A DNA stretch of 64,000 bases from Gentiana macrophylla (Eukaryota; Streptophyta; Magnoliopsida; Gentianales; Gentianaceae). The DNA lies in the NCBI GenBank assembly GCA_026214975.1, contig CM047805.1, positions 58,892,834 through 58,956,833 on the forward strand, given 5' to 3'. Numbering within the stretch: the stretch's first letter is position 1; each line of letters opens with the position of its first letter. A model generated the notes under the pieces. The model was not told where the DNA came from, did no database searches, and saw only the letters and a list, made by a program, of their open reading frames with translations. Shown here in pieces: positions 35,687 to 46,752 of this stretch. A program made the translations under genes and the position numbers.

Positions 35687-37173
35687 ATGGTGTTCACGAG
35701 AACTGGAGCAGGTGCTGAAGCATCAGGAGTTTCAGGAGAGAGTCCTACACAAGTTGTTAGAGGCAGTTTCGTGAGGCAGAATCCTTCACCACATCCGAGC
35801 CCTACACCACCCCTCATACTGCAACCCCTACACCAAGGTCTCAGCGGAGTTTGTCACCGCGACCTCATCAGGAACAACGCCCACAATGGCATGTGGGAAA
35901 TTCGGTTCAGTTTTCATTGATAAGTGATGTTCCAAATGGGTTTAGTACATCTGACCACCAAAGTGAGCTACCCTCCAACAAGGTATAACTACATCTATGG
36001 AGAACCAGGAGAAGCACCTATACGAGTCACTATAGTGGGAGACATTCCACCAGTCTACGTACCCCGAACCACTAGTATTTATCCACCTCCAGTGAGCCAC
36101 CCCTCACCACCAGTTTTCCATCATCAGCAACATCAAACCTTCTACCCTCCTCCAGTGGGTCATACCCCTCGACCTACTGTACCACCTTCACCCCATTTTG
36201 ACCATCAACAAGGCTTTGGTTACCCACCCTACGGTTTTCACCAACACCAGTACCAGCAGCAAGGGATACCTTTTGGATACCCTCCAGTTTATCCGCAAGC
36301 TCCACCAGTTAGGCCGGTTTTCGAGCAAGCACCACCAATTGACTGGTATACAAGGTTGAGAAGAAACAGAGTTCAAAACTTCTTTGGGAACGTGGAACAT
36401 TCCAATGCTGAAGAATGGTTAAGAGGCTTCGAGAATCTGAGATGGCACAGTTAGCTGTTAGTTTCCTGTTAGGTGTGGCTGAAGCTTGGATTGACGCTAT
36501 ACAAAGTAGCAATGGGAAAGTGACAGACTGGGAGAGCTTTAAGGCCATGTTTTATAATATGTATTTTCCAGAAACAGTGCAGACAGAGATGGCAAGTTAG
36601 TTTCTAAAGCTGAAGCAAGGTAATTACATGACGTATCACAGTACAACAACAGATTTAACGAGTTGGGAAGATTCTACCCTGAGTTGATGAAGGTTGAAGA
36701 AAGAAAGATGGCCCTTTACAAGGAAGGCCTATCCTATCAGATACAGTCGGGTATGTTAGGTTTCACAGCTAAGAATATGGCTGAATTGTTGAACAAGGCT
36801 TTGGAGGTTGAGACCTTCAGGAAGAAGGCCACGGTTGTTATTGAGAATAAGAGGAATTTTGGCACGAGTCAAGGTAATAGCCGGGGAGCACCGCAGCAAA
36901 ATTTCAAGAAGACAACAGCCCCTGCAGCGAATAAACCTCCAACCGGAGCACCACTTTGCCCTAAGTGCAACAGGAACCACTCGGGTGAATGTAAGGCTAG
37001 TTCAAGCGGTTGTTACTACTGCGGAGATTTAGGGCACTTTGCCAAGATGTGTCCAACCAAGGGGAGTTCGAATATTCCGAGACAAGGAAATGGGAAGGGA
37101 GGCCCAAGTCGCCCAGTTCGAGTGTTTGCAGTGGATGCTGAGATGCCTGAACCAGATGACAATGTTATTTCAG
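35687..37173 (+). pseudogene. gag: Tekay gag, copy 2
   Basis: The start is ATG at 35687 (MVFTRTGAGAEASG). Same domain order as copy 1: Pro/His-rich N-terminus, capsid domain, paired zinc knuckles (CPKCNRNHSGEC, then CYYCGDLGHFAKMC near 37010-37055). Lesions are different from copy 1: a one-base loss in a C run near 35812 with a later compensating change near 35935, a 28-base deletion near 36434 that removes part of the capsid helix, TAG at 36598-36600 where copy 1 has CAG, and a one-base loss near 36632. None of the copy 1 stops is shared. Confidence 0.85.
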
Positions 37174-37267
37174 GTACCTTTTGTTTATGTTAATTTATTT
37201 GAGTACTTTTATAGCATGATTTAAATCATGTTGTATTTGTGTTTAAATAAATGAATTCATATTTTAG
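37174..37267 (+). other. Intron-like gap between gag and pol, copy 2
   Basis: Also 94 bases, GTACC...TTTTAG. Removal would join gag to pol in frame (VIS + GTIMLDN), as in copy 1. Confidence 0.55.
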
Positions 37268-40200
37268 GTACAATAATGTTAGATAACTTAGTGGTCACGG
37301 CATTGTTTGATACGGGAGCGTCTAACACTTTTGTGTCAAATATGGTAGCTAAGAAGCTTAACTTACCAATGGAACCTTTAAGAAACACTTTGGAGATAAC
37401 AACACCTTTAGGAAAAGTGACTAAGGTAACCAAGATGATGCCGCAAGTAGATGTTCGAGTTGGAAAGTATCATTGCAAGAGTGACTTTACGGTTTTGGAC
37501 TTTTCAGATTTTGACGTGATTCTTGGAATAGATTGGCTATCCGAGAATTTTGTCCGTTTGGATTGTAGAGAAAAGAGAGTAACTTTTAAGATACTGGGAA
37601 AATCAGATAAGACTTATCAGGAAAATGTTTATAAGCCCAGTAAGAAGCGTCACCCTATAATTTCAGCGGTTATGGCTGTAAGAGCTTGTCAGAAAGGTTG
37701 CGAAGGCTACTTGTTGTACGCAGTAGATATGGAACAAGTGAAGCCTAAGTTAGAGGAAACCCCTATAGTGAACGAGTATCCTGAAGTGTTTCCAGAAGAG
37801 TTACCGGGAAACATGCCGGATAGAGAGATTGAATTTGAGATTAAGTTGATACCCGTAGCGGCGCCAGTTGCTATGGAACCCTGTAGAATGGCACCGGCTG
37901 AATTGAAGGAGTTGAAAGCACAGCTTAAGGATATTCTTGAGAGGAATATAATTCAGCCTAGTACTTCGCCTTGGGGAGCCCTAGTGTTGTTTGTTAAGAA
38001 GAAAGATGGTAGCATGAGGATGTGCGTAGACTTCAGAGCGCTGAACAATCTTACCATCAAGAACAAGTACCCTTTGCCGAGGATTGATGATTTGTTTAAC
38101 CAGTTGCAAGGCAAGAGAGTGTTTTCCAAGATCGATCTTAGGTCGGGTTATCATCAATTGAAGATCAATTTAGCAGATATACCGAAGACGGCTTTTAGTA
38201 CAAGGTATGGACATTATGAGTTCTTAGTCATGCCTTTTGGACTCACTAATGCTCCATATGCATTTATGGATTTAATGCAGCATGTTTTCATGCCATACTT
38301 GGATAAGTTTGTGATAGTGTTCATAGATGATATCCTAGTGTACTCTAACGATGAGAAAGAACATGAAGAACACTTAAGGATAGTGTTGGATACTTTGAAG
38401 AAAAACCAGTTGTATGCTAAGTTCTCAAAGTGTGACTTTTGATTAGATCAAGTGAGTTTCTTGGGTCTTTTCATTTCTGGAGATGGCATTAAGGTTAATC
38501 CCGCGAAGATTGAAGCAGTTGAGAAGTGGTCCAGACCGACTACCGTTTCAGAGGTTAGAAGTTTTCTCGGTTTGGCTGGCTACTATAGGAAGTTTGTACA
38601 AGACTTCTCAAAGATAGCTACACCAATTACCCGGCTCACTCAAAAGGATGTGAAGTTCGAGTGGACTAGTGAGTGTGAAGATGATTTTCAGACATTGAAA
38701 AAGAGGTTGACTACAGCCCCAGTTTTGGCGGTTCCGGAGATCTTTGATAATTATGACGTTTACACGGATGCTTCGGGACAAGGTTTGGGTTCTGTGTTGA
38801 TTCAGGGAGGGAGGGTAATCGCTTATTCATCCAGACAACTGAAGGTGCATGAGAAGAATTACCCAACCCACGACTTGGAGTTAACAGCGGTTGTGTTTGC
38901 CTTGAAGATTTGGAGGCACTACTTGTATGGAGTTAAGGCCAGGATCTTCACCGATCACAAGAGCTTGAAGTATTTCTTTACCCAAGAGAATCTGAATATG
39001 AGACAAAGGAGATGGTTGGAGTTTGTTAAGGATTATGACTTGGAGATTCAGTGCCATCCGGGTTAGGCGAATGTAGTGGCCGATGCTTTGAGCAGAAAAC
39101 CAGTGTTTGCAGTTTCAAGTGTTGAAGATGTTGCAGAAAGGTTAGATGGGTTGAGAATCCGAAGCTTTGATCAGATTGAAGACTGACAGTTTGTGGCACC
39201 TTTGTTAGCAAGGTTTGAGTTGATGTATGACATTCGGAAAAAGCAAGATGAAGACCCAGTTTTGGTTGACTTGAAGCGAGTTGCAAGAGAAAAGCCTACG
39301 GTTGGCTATGTGTTAGACAAGAATGGAAAACTTTGGTACCAGGATCGTTTGTGTGTGCCTAATGTTGGTGATTTAAGACGGAGAGTCATGGAAGAGGCAC
39401 ATAGGATTGCTTTTGCAGTCCATCCGGGAGCTACTAAAATGTACAGAGACTTGAAGGAAATGTTTTTGTGGCCCTCGATGAAACTAGAGATAACCAAGTT
39501 TGCTGCAGAGTGTGATACTTGCCAGAAGGTTAAGGCAGAACATAGAAGACCAGGAGGAATGCTTAAGCCGTTGGATATCCCAGAATGGAAGTGGGATAAG
39601 ATCACTATGGACTTTATCACCGGTTTACCTAAGACGAGAGGCGGTAATGATGCGATTTGGGTGATTGTGGATAGATTGACCAAATCCGCTCATTTCTTAC
39701 CGTATAAGGTCGATATGCCCTTGAAGAAAATGACGACACTATACTAGGATAATATAGTGAAGTTACATGGAGTACCTATCTCGATAGTTTTGGATCGTGA
39801 TCCGAGATTCGTTAGTCGATTTTGGAAAAGTTTACAAGCAGCTTTCGGAACCAAGTTGGATTTTAGTACGGCCTTTCATCATCAGACAGATGGACAATCT
39901 GAGAGATCCATCCAAACACTTGAAGATATGCTGAGAGCTTGTGTTTTGGAAGTAGGCGGATCATGGGATGATTACCTACCGGTAGCGGAGTTTGCCTATA
40001 ACAACAGTTATCATGCAAGTATAGGCATGCCACCGTTTGAGGCGTTGTATGGAAGAAGATGTAGAACGCCGCTGTTTTACGATAAAGTCGGGGAAAGACA
40101 AATCACCAGGCCGGAATTGGTTGATCAAGCTAAAGAGAGAGTTCAGTTGGTTAAGAAGAATTTGAAGGCGGCTCAAGATAGACGGAAAAGCTAGTCAGAT

Positions 40201-40662
40201 GTTAGAAGGAGACCTCTTGAGTTTGAAGTTGGTGAAAGAGTTTACCTACGAGCTTCACCAATGAAGGGAGTGAAACGTTTTGGACAAAAGGGAAAGCTAA
40301 GCCCTAGGTACATTGGACCTTTTGAGATTCTGGGGAGAGTTGGACCGTTGGCCTACAAGCTTAAGTTACCGGAATCCATGTCAAGAGTCCACAATGTGTT
40401 TCACGTCTCGATGTTGAAGAAGAGTTTGACCTAGACGGGTGTTGAGACTACTGTTGATCCGGAGATTCTACAAGACAATCTTTCGTATGATGAGACACCG
40501 ACCAGAATTTTGGACAGGAAAGAGAAGATGATTAAGAGACGGTTGATTCCTTTGGTTCTGGTGCAATGGAGCAATCATTCACCGGATGAAGCTACTTGGG
40601 AAGTTGAGGATGATATGATCAGCGAGTTTCCAGATTTTATGGACTTACCAGGTATGTTCTAA
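37268..40662 (+). pseudogene. pol: Tekay pol, copy 2, full length with nonsense codons only
   Basis: One reading frame of 1129 codons runs from the ATG at 37276 to TAA at 40660-40662. It is interrupted only by nonsense codons: TGA 38440-38442 (Trp in copy 1), TAG 39064-39066 (Lys), TGA 39184-39186 (Arg), TAG 39745-39747 (Leu), TAG 40192-40194 (Trp) and TAG 40432-40434 (Lys). There is no frameshift. Domains: protease D-T-G at 37309-37317, RT with F-I-D-D at 38320-38331, RNase H with DASGQGLG near 38765, integrase with zinc H...CDTCQ near 39400-39530 and core from MDFITGLP near 39610 to TDGQSER near 39900, and a chromodomain near 40560-40660 (NHSPDEATWEVEDDM). The integrase keeps [12 protein letters not shown] where copy 1 has H for D. 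Not functional but well preserved. Confidence 0.9.
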
Positions 40663-40681
40663 GTTTCGAGAACGAAACTCC

Positions 40682-40697
40682 TTTAAGGGGGGAAGAA
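40682..40697 (+). other. Polypurine tract before LTR3
   Basis: TTTAAGGGGGGAAGAA, identical to the tract before LTR2. Confidence 0.85.
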
Positions 40698-42929
40698 TGT
40701 AATATTCCGATTTTCGGGAAATGGCAGACGTGTCATTTTGCGAAAAATGAAATATTGGATTCGGTTCCTTTTATTTGGAGTTTAATAATTTGGATATTTA
40801 TATGTATATTTTCGAGATATATATATAAATATTTAAGGAAGAAAATCTGATTTAATAAGGGTGATTAAGGAAAATCAGTGAAATTAGGTAATTTTGGGAT
40901 TTTCCCTATTTAAGGAAAAATCAACCTAATCAGCCCCATAATCTTTTTATCAGATTTTCCACCTCCAAAAATCACCTTCTACGTGTGAGAGAGAGCAAGG
41001 TTAGGGATGAGTGTTTTGTTCATCGATTGCTAAGTCAATTCTTGACGGTTTTCAGATCAGAGTCGAGCACCGGAATCATTGTGAAGAAGGCAACGTTTTG
41101 ATTGCAGAAAGTTGGAGCTTTGATAAGGTATGATTAAACCCTAGCTTTGTTCTTCTTCGAGTTTGATGGATTCAAACTCATCAATTCATAGTTTTTGTCA
41201 TATAGAAGCGTGTGATTGAATCTAATCTAAGTTTGGATTTATCACACATGTTTTCCGGCAGAAAAGGATCAGTTTTTGCTGCTGTTTTCTGTGGTTTGGA
41301 GTTGGAATTTCCTGCTTAAGAGGTAAGAGGCTCTTCCTACAATTCCAATTATTGTTAATGAGGTTTAGATCAAGATTTACGATGCGTAGATACAAGAAAG
41401 TTGTGCTTTTTCGTTGATCAAAGCATCATAGATGTTTAAATATGTTTTCTACGTGTTACTGTGCTGAAAACAAGGTTAATTAGGTTAGAAACGATTCAGA
41501 AATCGAGTTGTGAAGGTTTTAGCATTTTGGGAAAAACCCAGTCGGACGGGCGTCTGCACTAGGCAGACGGGCGTCTGAAACCCTAGTAACTCGGACGGCG
41601 TCTGCATTAGGCAGACGGGCGTTTGAGGTCAGATTTTTGATTTAGGATGTAGCGGTTTTTGGGGGACGGGCGTCCAAGGTTAGTGGACGGGCGTCTGATT
41701 ACGGACGGGCGTCCATAGGGTTCCAAACGGGCGTCTGGCCTGTTTTACTTTGTTTTCACTATTCTAGCACCTTAGTTTGGTTTTTGACCTCATAATCATG
41801 TTTTCACTATTTTAAACCCTTAATCCTGATATGTTAAGATTAATTAAATATGAACAAGCCCCGATTGAGTTTCTGATTCGTTCAGTTAAAACACCGAATG
41901 TACTCTTAAAGGGAGTTGAAGTTCGGATCCGTCGGAAGGGCATGAAAGGGCTTGTGCTTTGATAAACTAGGGTTCATCAATGTCTGTGTAATTGATAGGA
42001 TGTGATGTCTAGTCGTCTAAGTGAGGGAGTAGAGTTGATAAGGTGAGTATTATTCTGAAAACACTTAGGTGACTAGTTAATTCACATTAATAATTTCATA
42101 AGTGTAGTAAAAGCTAAAACGTCATCTATTCTTGGTTAGGCACTGATTCAAATCGACGATGTGATACGTTCATAAAAGGTGGACAACGCTACTGGCTCAA
42201 AAGGCTGAAGGGTAGTGGAGGAAATCCATCGAGCGTATATGCATACCGGGGAGATCCCAGGACTATCGGTGCTAATCACCGTAGTTGGCAAGTATATCTC
42301 GTGGTGGAATTTTCACCATGCATTGTGTCCTTGAGTAATGATGTAACAAAGATAAGCTAAGCTAGAAACGTATAGTCATGACGTGCCGATGGGCATGGAG
42401 TGAACTCTAAATTGAGTTGGTCTCACTAAGATAACATCTTTAATAATAACTTTAATTGAATTGTAGCTTCTACTTCTTACTTTGTACAAATGTACTTACC
42501 TCAAATGCATGTTTATTTATGTGTTTGGGGGAGAGAAGACGAACAGGTAAATGAGGAGTTCGATGAGGACTTTGATGACGACATTTGAGGACGCCGGAGT
42601 TGAAGGCCTTGTCTATTATTTATTTATTTACATTTATTTCATAGACTTGGATTATTATTGAATCTTGTAGTTCCCTTCTAGTTTTTAAGATTCGTACTTT
42701 TGGATTCGTTTGGTTTTTCCGATGTAATAAGTATTACATTTTATTCTACCTTTAGTATTTCTATTCTTGGTTATTTGAAAAAAATCACCCGAGTCTTTTT
42801 AGTTTCCGTTTGCTTTAATTTGATACGACATAGTAGAGGCTTACGTGTAATATTATTTATTTAATATTATGCGTGCCGAACGTTTCGAATTCCGGATAAG
42901 GACTCGGTGTCCGGGAACGGGGCGTTACA
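40698..42929 (+). repeat. LTR3 of the Tekay array (3' LTR)
   Basis: 2.23 kb, TGTAATATTCC to GGGGCGTTACA, followed by AACAA at 42930-42934. The block at 41255-41299 matches LTR1 and not LTR2. Confidence 0.92.
41539..41738. repeat. GACGGGCGTC palindrome array in LTR3
   Basis: About eight units with the same palindromic core as in LTR1 and LTR2. Confidence 0.7.
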
Positions 42930-42934
42930 AACAA
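42930..42934. repeat. Target-site duplication AACAA, right
   Basis: Matches 13900-13904 exactly. Confidence 0.9.
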
Positions 42935-43196
42935 TCTATTCCCCTTGTAGATTTTGTAATTATGTACCATATGTAATTATGCTCCATATGTAATGTATTT
43001 ACCTGACACTTTTGAATGCGGCCACAACTTTTTGGGCACCAACAAAAAAAAACAAACTGAAATGAAAGTATATCTACTTATGCAAGGCATAACATCTATA
43101 ATAAAGGGGACTATCACATTGATTTCCAAAGAAAGACAATCAGACAGTCAAAATAGATACTTGTTACACTAAACGACTTTATTTATGGGTATTGCA

Positions 43197-43800
43197 CTAG
43201 TCATCACCATTGTAGCTTTCAGATTCTCTCATGTAATCATGGCCACCAAAGTCTACAACTTTTCTTCCATCGCTATGTCCAACTCGGATTATATATTCCA
43301 AGAACATATCCTCTTCTTCCTTCAATTCCAGCTTCCCTTGCAATAGTTGTCTTTCTTTTTCAAGTTCATCTTTTGTCTCTTCAAGGGTATTGAACATTCT
43401 TTTCGTGAGTTGTGACGGATGATTACACTATTTGTCTTGTGCACAATAATCGCCATAATATGGGGGACAGCGAGTGAGACCCACGCATATTCCTTAAGAT
43501 TTCTTTCTTATATTCATTCATTGTTCTTTAAACTCCGGGACCACAGGCAACAACTCAGTATTTCACAGGAGCCATCTTTTCTTCTTCTTGCAAAGCACTA
43601 GTCTTCAAGTTTGAAAGAATATGACTATTTGCAATAAAAATTCCAATGACTCGGCCTCATCCAAATTGCATGGATGTTATCCAAGATCATTCCACTTCTT
43701 GATTTGGAGGTTCCCTATTTCTTTCTTTGCAAATCAATGTGATTGTCCTCTCTACTATAGAAGGAAGAACCACCTCATGTGATCGTCGAAGATCATCCAT
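43197..43800 (-). other. Small unidentified ORFs, possibly exons of a decayed gene
   Basis: On the minus strand 43800-43687 reads a 37-residue peptide starting MDDLRRSHEVVLPSIVERTI. 43397-43197 reads a 66-residue peptide with a charged, probably coiled-coil stretch (EETKDELEKERQLL), ending SESYNGDD. Between them the same strand carries stops. I do not recognise either peptide. They could be two exons of one small gene or chance ORFs. They lie just outside the Tekay array on its right side. Confidence 0.25.
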
Positions 43801-43896
43801 TACAATTGTGAGAAGAAAGAAAGAAAAAAACAAGAAATCATACAACAAATGATACTAAAGAGAAAAAACTGAAATCATAAAGCAACATATGCAACT

Positions 43897-44805
43897 TCAA
43901 CAAAGTCTACAACTTTCTTCATTCTTGATTGAAAATGACTTGCACGGGAAAAATATAACTTTAAAGCCATCTTGAATAAAAGTTTCGTAGGTGATAACGT
44001 CATCATGACCGTATGTCACATCATTTTCAGCATATTCCGGCACCCCGGCAGACCTCACGCACATAACTATGATCATATACCGGAAAAATATATATCCATC
44101 ACCTGCACTCCCCTTTGCTATCTGTCGAATCCTAGAGAGAATATACTCTCCGACGTTGAAGTATGATGTAACAGATGCGTACACAAGGGTGTACAAATCA
44201 AATGTCGGTGCGGTATAATTCACCATTCTATACATATTGGTGGCAAGAAACATAATCAGAAAAGGAAGGAATAGACCGTACCAGGACAAGGCTGAAGGGC
44301 GGGTACGCCTCACACTTTTCCACAGATGTGTCTCCCCAAAAAAAACAGCCATGTCACGCTGTAGTAATTTAGGAACATCCGAAAATAGAAAGAAATCCAA
44401 ACCCTGACGATATTATGGAATGGCATACTCGTCGTTGATCTATGTATTATTCAAAATGACAGGAACGCCTTGCACTGTGACGCACCATTCATTGAGCTCT
44501 GTCGTAGCTACACAAGCGTAGAATTCACGCACAATAGACCGATTCACGTGATGAAAGTTTAATGGGCTTTGGGGGACACCATGCGAACCGTTATCTCGGA
44601 ACAAGTTGCTGATCAAACTAGGAAGACTCTCCATGTTCAATCGCCTCTCTGGAACGACAGCTCTTGCCATCCAGTTAGTCATGTACTCACGCCTCTCCTC
44701 TTCGGTTGTGAAACGGCTTATGAGAGACTGCTCGTCCAACGACAAATCAATTTCGTCATTGGAAATGAACACATGAGCATGCGGGTTAGCCATTGAAAGG
44801 AACAC
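43897..44805 (-). pseudogene. Accessory ORF copy B (plant transposon protein domain)
   Basis: One frame of about 300 codons with only two in-frame stops, TAG and TAA near 44440 and 44410. Blocks: N-terminal MANPHAHVFISNDEIDLSLD, a REEYMTNWMAR region, VREFYACVATTELNEWCVTV then GVPV, and after the stops a C-terminal part with LVYASVTSYFNVGEYIL and GDGYIFFRYMIIVM...AGVPEYAEND. The order matches the plant transposon protein family and copies C and D. The internal Met at 44793 is the likelier start because it is the fifth codon and aligns with the short starts of the relatives. A TATA box lies 66-78 bases upstream. It is divergently placed from copy C across about 1.95 kb. Function of the family is unknown. 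Confidence 0.65.
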
Positions 44806-44870
44806 TAAAAGAGATTATATGAATGAAATAAACGAGAAATGAGAGGGATGAATGGTTGTTAAAGGATTTG

Positions 44871-44881
44871 TCAATATATAG
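44871..44881 (-). promoter_or_regulatory. TATA box of copy B
   Basis: On the minus strand CTATATATTGA, 66 bases before the ATG at 44805. Upstream of it lies the module at 44976-45015, mirrored at copy C. Confidence 0.55.
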
Positions 44882-44975
44882 ATTTTTTTCCAAAAGAAGC
44901 ATTGATTGAGAAGGTCGGAGGGAATTATGACTCGTGCACATTTGCATGGGAGCGTCCAATATTTGGACGGAACCG

Positions 44976-45175
44976 TCCAATTTGGACGGTCATAACTCAC
45001 CACCATTTGACGTGTGGGGCCCGTCTATAGTGACACTGTACCTATGTGTCCTGCCTACTTGCATAACTCACAGCCACTTGAAGTGTGGAACCCGCCGATA
45101 GTGACCACACATGACATCCTCAATATGACACTATACCTATGTTCCTGTTGAATTTTGGACAGAATCCGTCCAAAA
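44976..45175 (-). promoter_or_regulatory. Upstream module of copy B (inverted arm 1)
   Basis: In the orientation of copy B this reads, nearest the gene, a GTTATGACCGTCCAAATTGG core preceded by GACGTCAAATGG-like sequence. Beyond that come tracts with GTGGGACCCGC and AGGTACAGTGTCA elements. The same string, in the opposite genomic orientation, lies at 46400-46605 upstream of copy C. Direct observation; promoter function is inferred from position. Confidence 0.55.
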
Positions 45176-45176
45176 T

Positions 45177-46399
45177 TTGATTGATTGAAAGTACGGAATT
45201 CACTCACTTAATTATCTATTAATGTTATCTTGGTAGGAACATTGATTGATTGAAAGTACGGAATTCACTCACCGACCAAAAGGGATGGAATCCATCCAAA
45301 TTTTAGACGGATTCCGTCCAAAATTCAATAGGAACATTGATTGATTGAAAGTACGGAATCCGTCTGAATTCACTCACCGACCGAAAAGTACAGAACCCAT
45401 CTGAATTTTTCAAAATAAGCATTAATTTATATTGTTTTAAAAAAAAATCTTCTTCATGAAAGCAAACATAAATAATATCATAATACGGTTTGGTAAAATC
45501 AAAAGAGGTTGATAGCTTTTGCTTTTAACTCTCTCAACCAATCAACCAATTAATAAGAAATGCTATTCAATTGAAGATAATAAAACGACTTTTATTAAAC
45601 GAAAAGAGTTGATAGTGACAGAAGAGAGATTCTGAGAGTGAAAATGGGAGTTCCATCATTCTACAGTGGTTAGCCAACAAGTATCCAACTAGGCTTACAC
45701 ACTTAAAAAGAAAGAGTAATGAAATAATAAGAAACAACAATAAAGGTAAACAAACATTCATCATTAAACAGAAACACATTTTTTTTTCTTTGTCCTGAAA
45801 CACATAATTAAAAACAACAAAATATTACTACTGCCCTCAAAAGAATATTTAAAACAAATATTACTACTACTAAGCATTGATTGGAAAGGGTGTTCCTTCC
45901 AAATTGTGTCGTATTCCGTCACAATATTGACTCCACGCCCAGATTTTGGACAGAATCCGTCCGTTTTGGGATTGCACTTTCACACGCTTGATTGATTGAC
46001 AAGACCTGACCCTGACTCAATTTTGCAGATATTGCTTTATGTTTTGACATTGAATACACTTTGATTTCACTTTTTTCAGAAATATCATCGCTATAGGTAG
46101 GACACATAGGTACAATGTCAAGTCTTGTCTTCAGACAGTACAACATGGCCAGTCAAAAGAAGCATTAATTGGATTCCGTCTAAATGGAAACCTTTCTGTC
46201 CTTATTTAGATGGTAATAGTGGTACAGTGGGGTCACGTGACGGATTTCATCCAATTCCGACAGAGTGGTACCCTGACTTAATTTTGTATATTCCGTCCAA
46301 AATTCAATAGGAACATTGATTGATTGAAAGTACGGAATCCGTCTGAATTCACTCACTGACCAAAAAAGATGGAATCCGTCCAAATTTTGGACGGATTCC
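45177..46399. repeat. Divergent intergenic region with repeated short modules
   Basis: Several copies of a GATTGATTGAAAGTACGGA module (near 45179, 45245, 45339 and 46316) alternate with GGACGGAATCCGTCC hairpin units. 45411-45505 is an inverted match to 50128-50222. A 70-base block starting GCAGATATTGCTTTATG at 46025 recurs at 48419 and 48914. No coding region is visible. Confidence 0.6.
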
Positions 46400-46605
46400 A
46401 TCCAAAATTCAACAGGAACATAGCTACAGTGTCATAATAGGGATGTCATGTATGGTCACAATCAGCGGGTCCCACACGTCAAGTGGTTATGAGTTATGCC
46501 TGTAGGCAGGACACATAGGTAGAGTGTCAGGACAAATAGGTACAGTGTCTCTATAGGCTGGTCTCAGACGTCAAATGGTGGTGAGTTATGACCGTCCAAA
46601 TTGGA
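46400..46605 (+). promoter_or_regulatory. Upstream module of copy C (inverted arm 2)
   Basis: Reverse complement of 44976-45175 with scattered differences. The core at 46567-46605 lies about 150 bases before the ATG of copy C and about 65 bases before its TATA box, close to the arrangement at copy B. Confidence 0.55.
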
Positions 46606-46667
46606 AGATTCCGGGGAAGGAGGCAGGGTGAATTGTTGAAAACTGTGTCATTGTTGACCGGGGTGTC

Positions 46668-46680
46668 TTCTATATAATTT
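46668..46680 (+). promoter_or_regulatory. TATA box of copy C
   Basis: TCTATATAATT, about 75 bases upstream of the ATG at 46753, followed by a C/A-rich leader. Confidence 0.6.
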
Positions 46681-46752
46681 CCCCATGTAATTTCATTCCA
46701 CCCTCACCTCAAAATTACATTTACAATTCACTTTCAAAATTCCTTTTCCACC

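Larger units (their letters stand above)
13905..42929 (+). mobile_element. Tandem Tekay/Del chromovirus: three LTRs, two internal regions
   Basis: The array is LTR1 (13905-16115), internal 1 (16116-21241), LTR2 (21242-35587, interrupted by a copia element), internal 2 (35588-40697) and LTR3 (40698-42929). Each LTR begins TGTAATATTCC. LTR2 and LTR3 end GGGGCGTTACA, while LTR1 ends GTTATG. Only the outer ends are flanked by a matching duplication (AACAA). The two internal regions are collinear and very similar, with gag, protease, RT, RNase H, integrase and a C-terminal chromodomain, the order and content of a Tekay/Del-type chromovirus. Simple explanation: unequal recombination between the 5' LTR of one chromatid and the 3' LTR of another after a single insertion. 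Confidence 0.9.
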
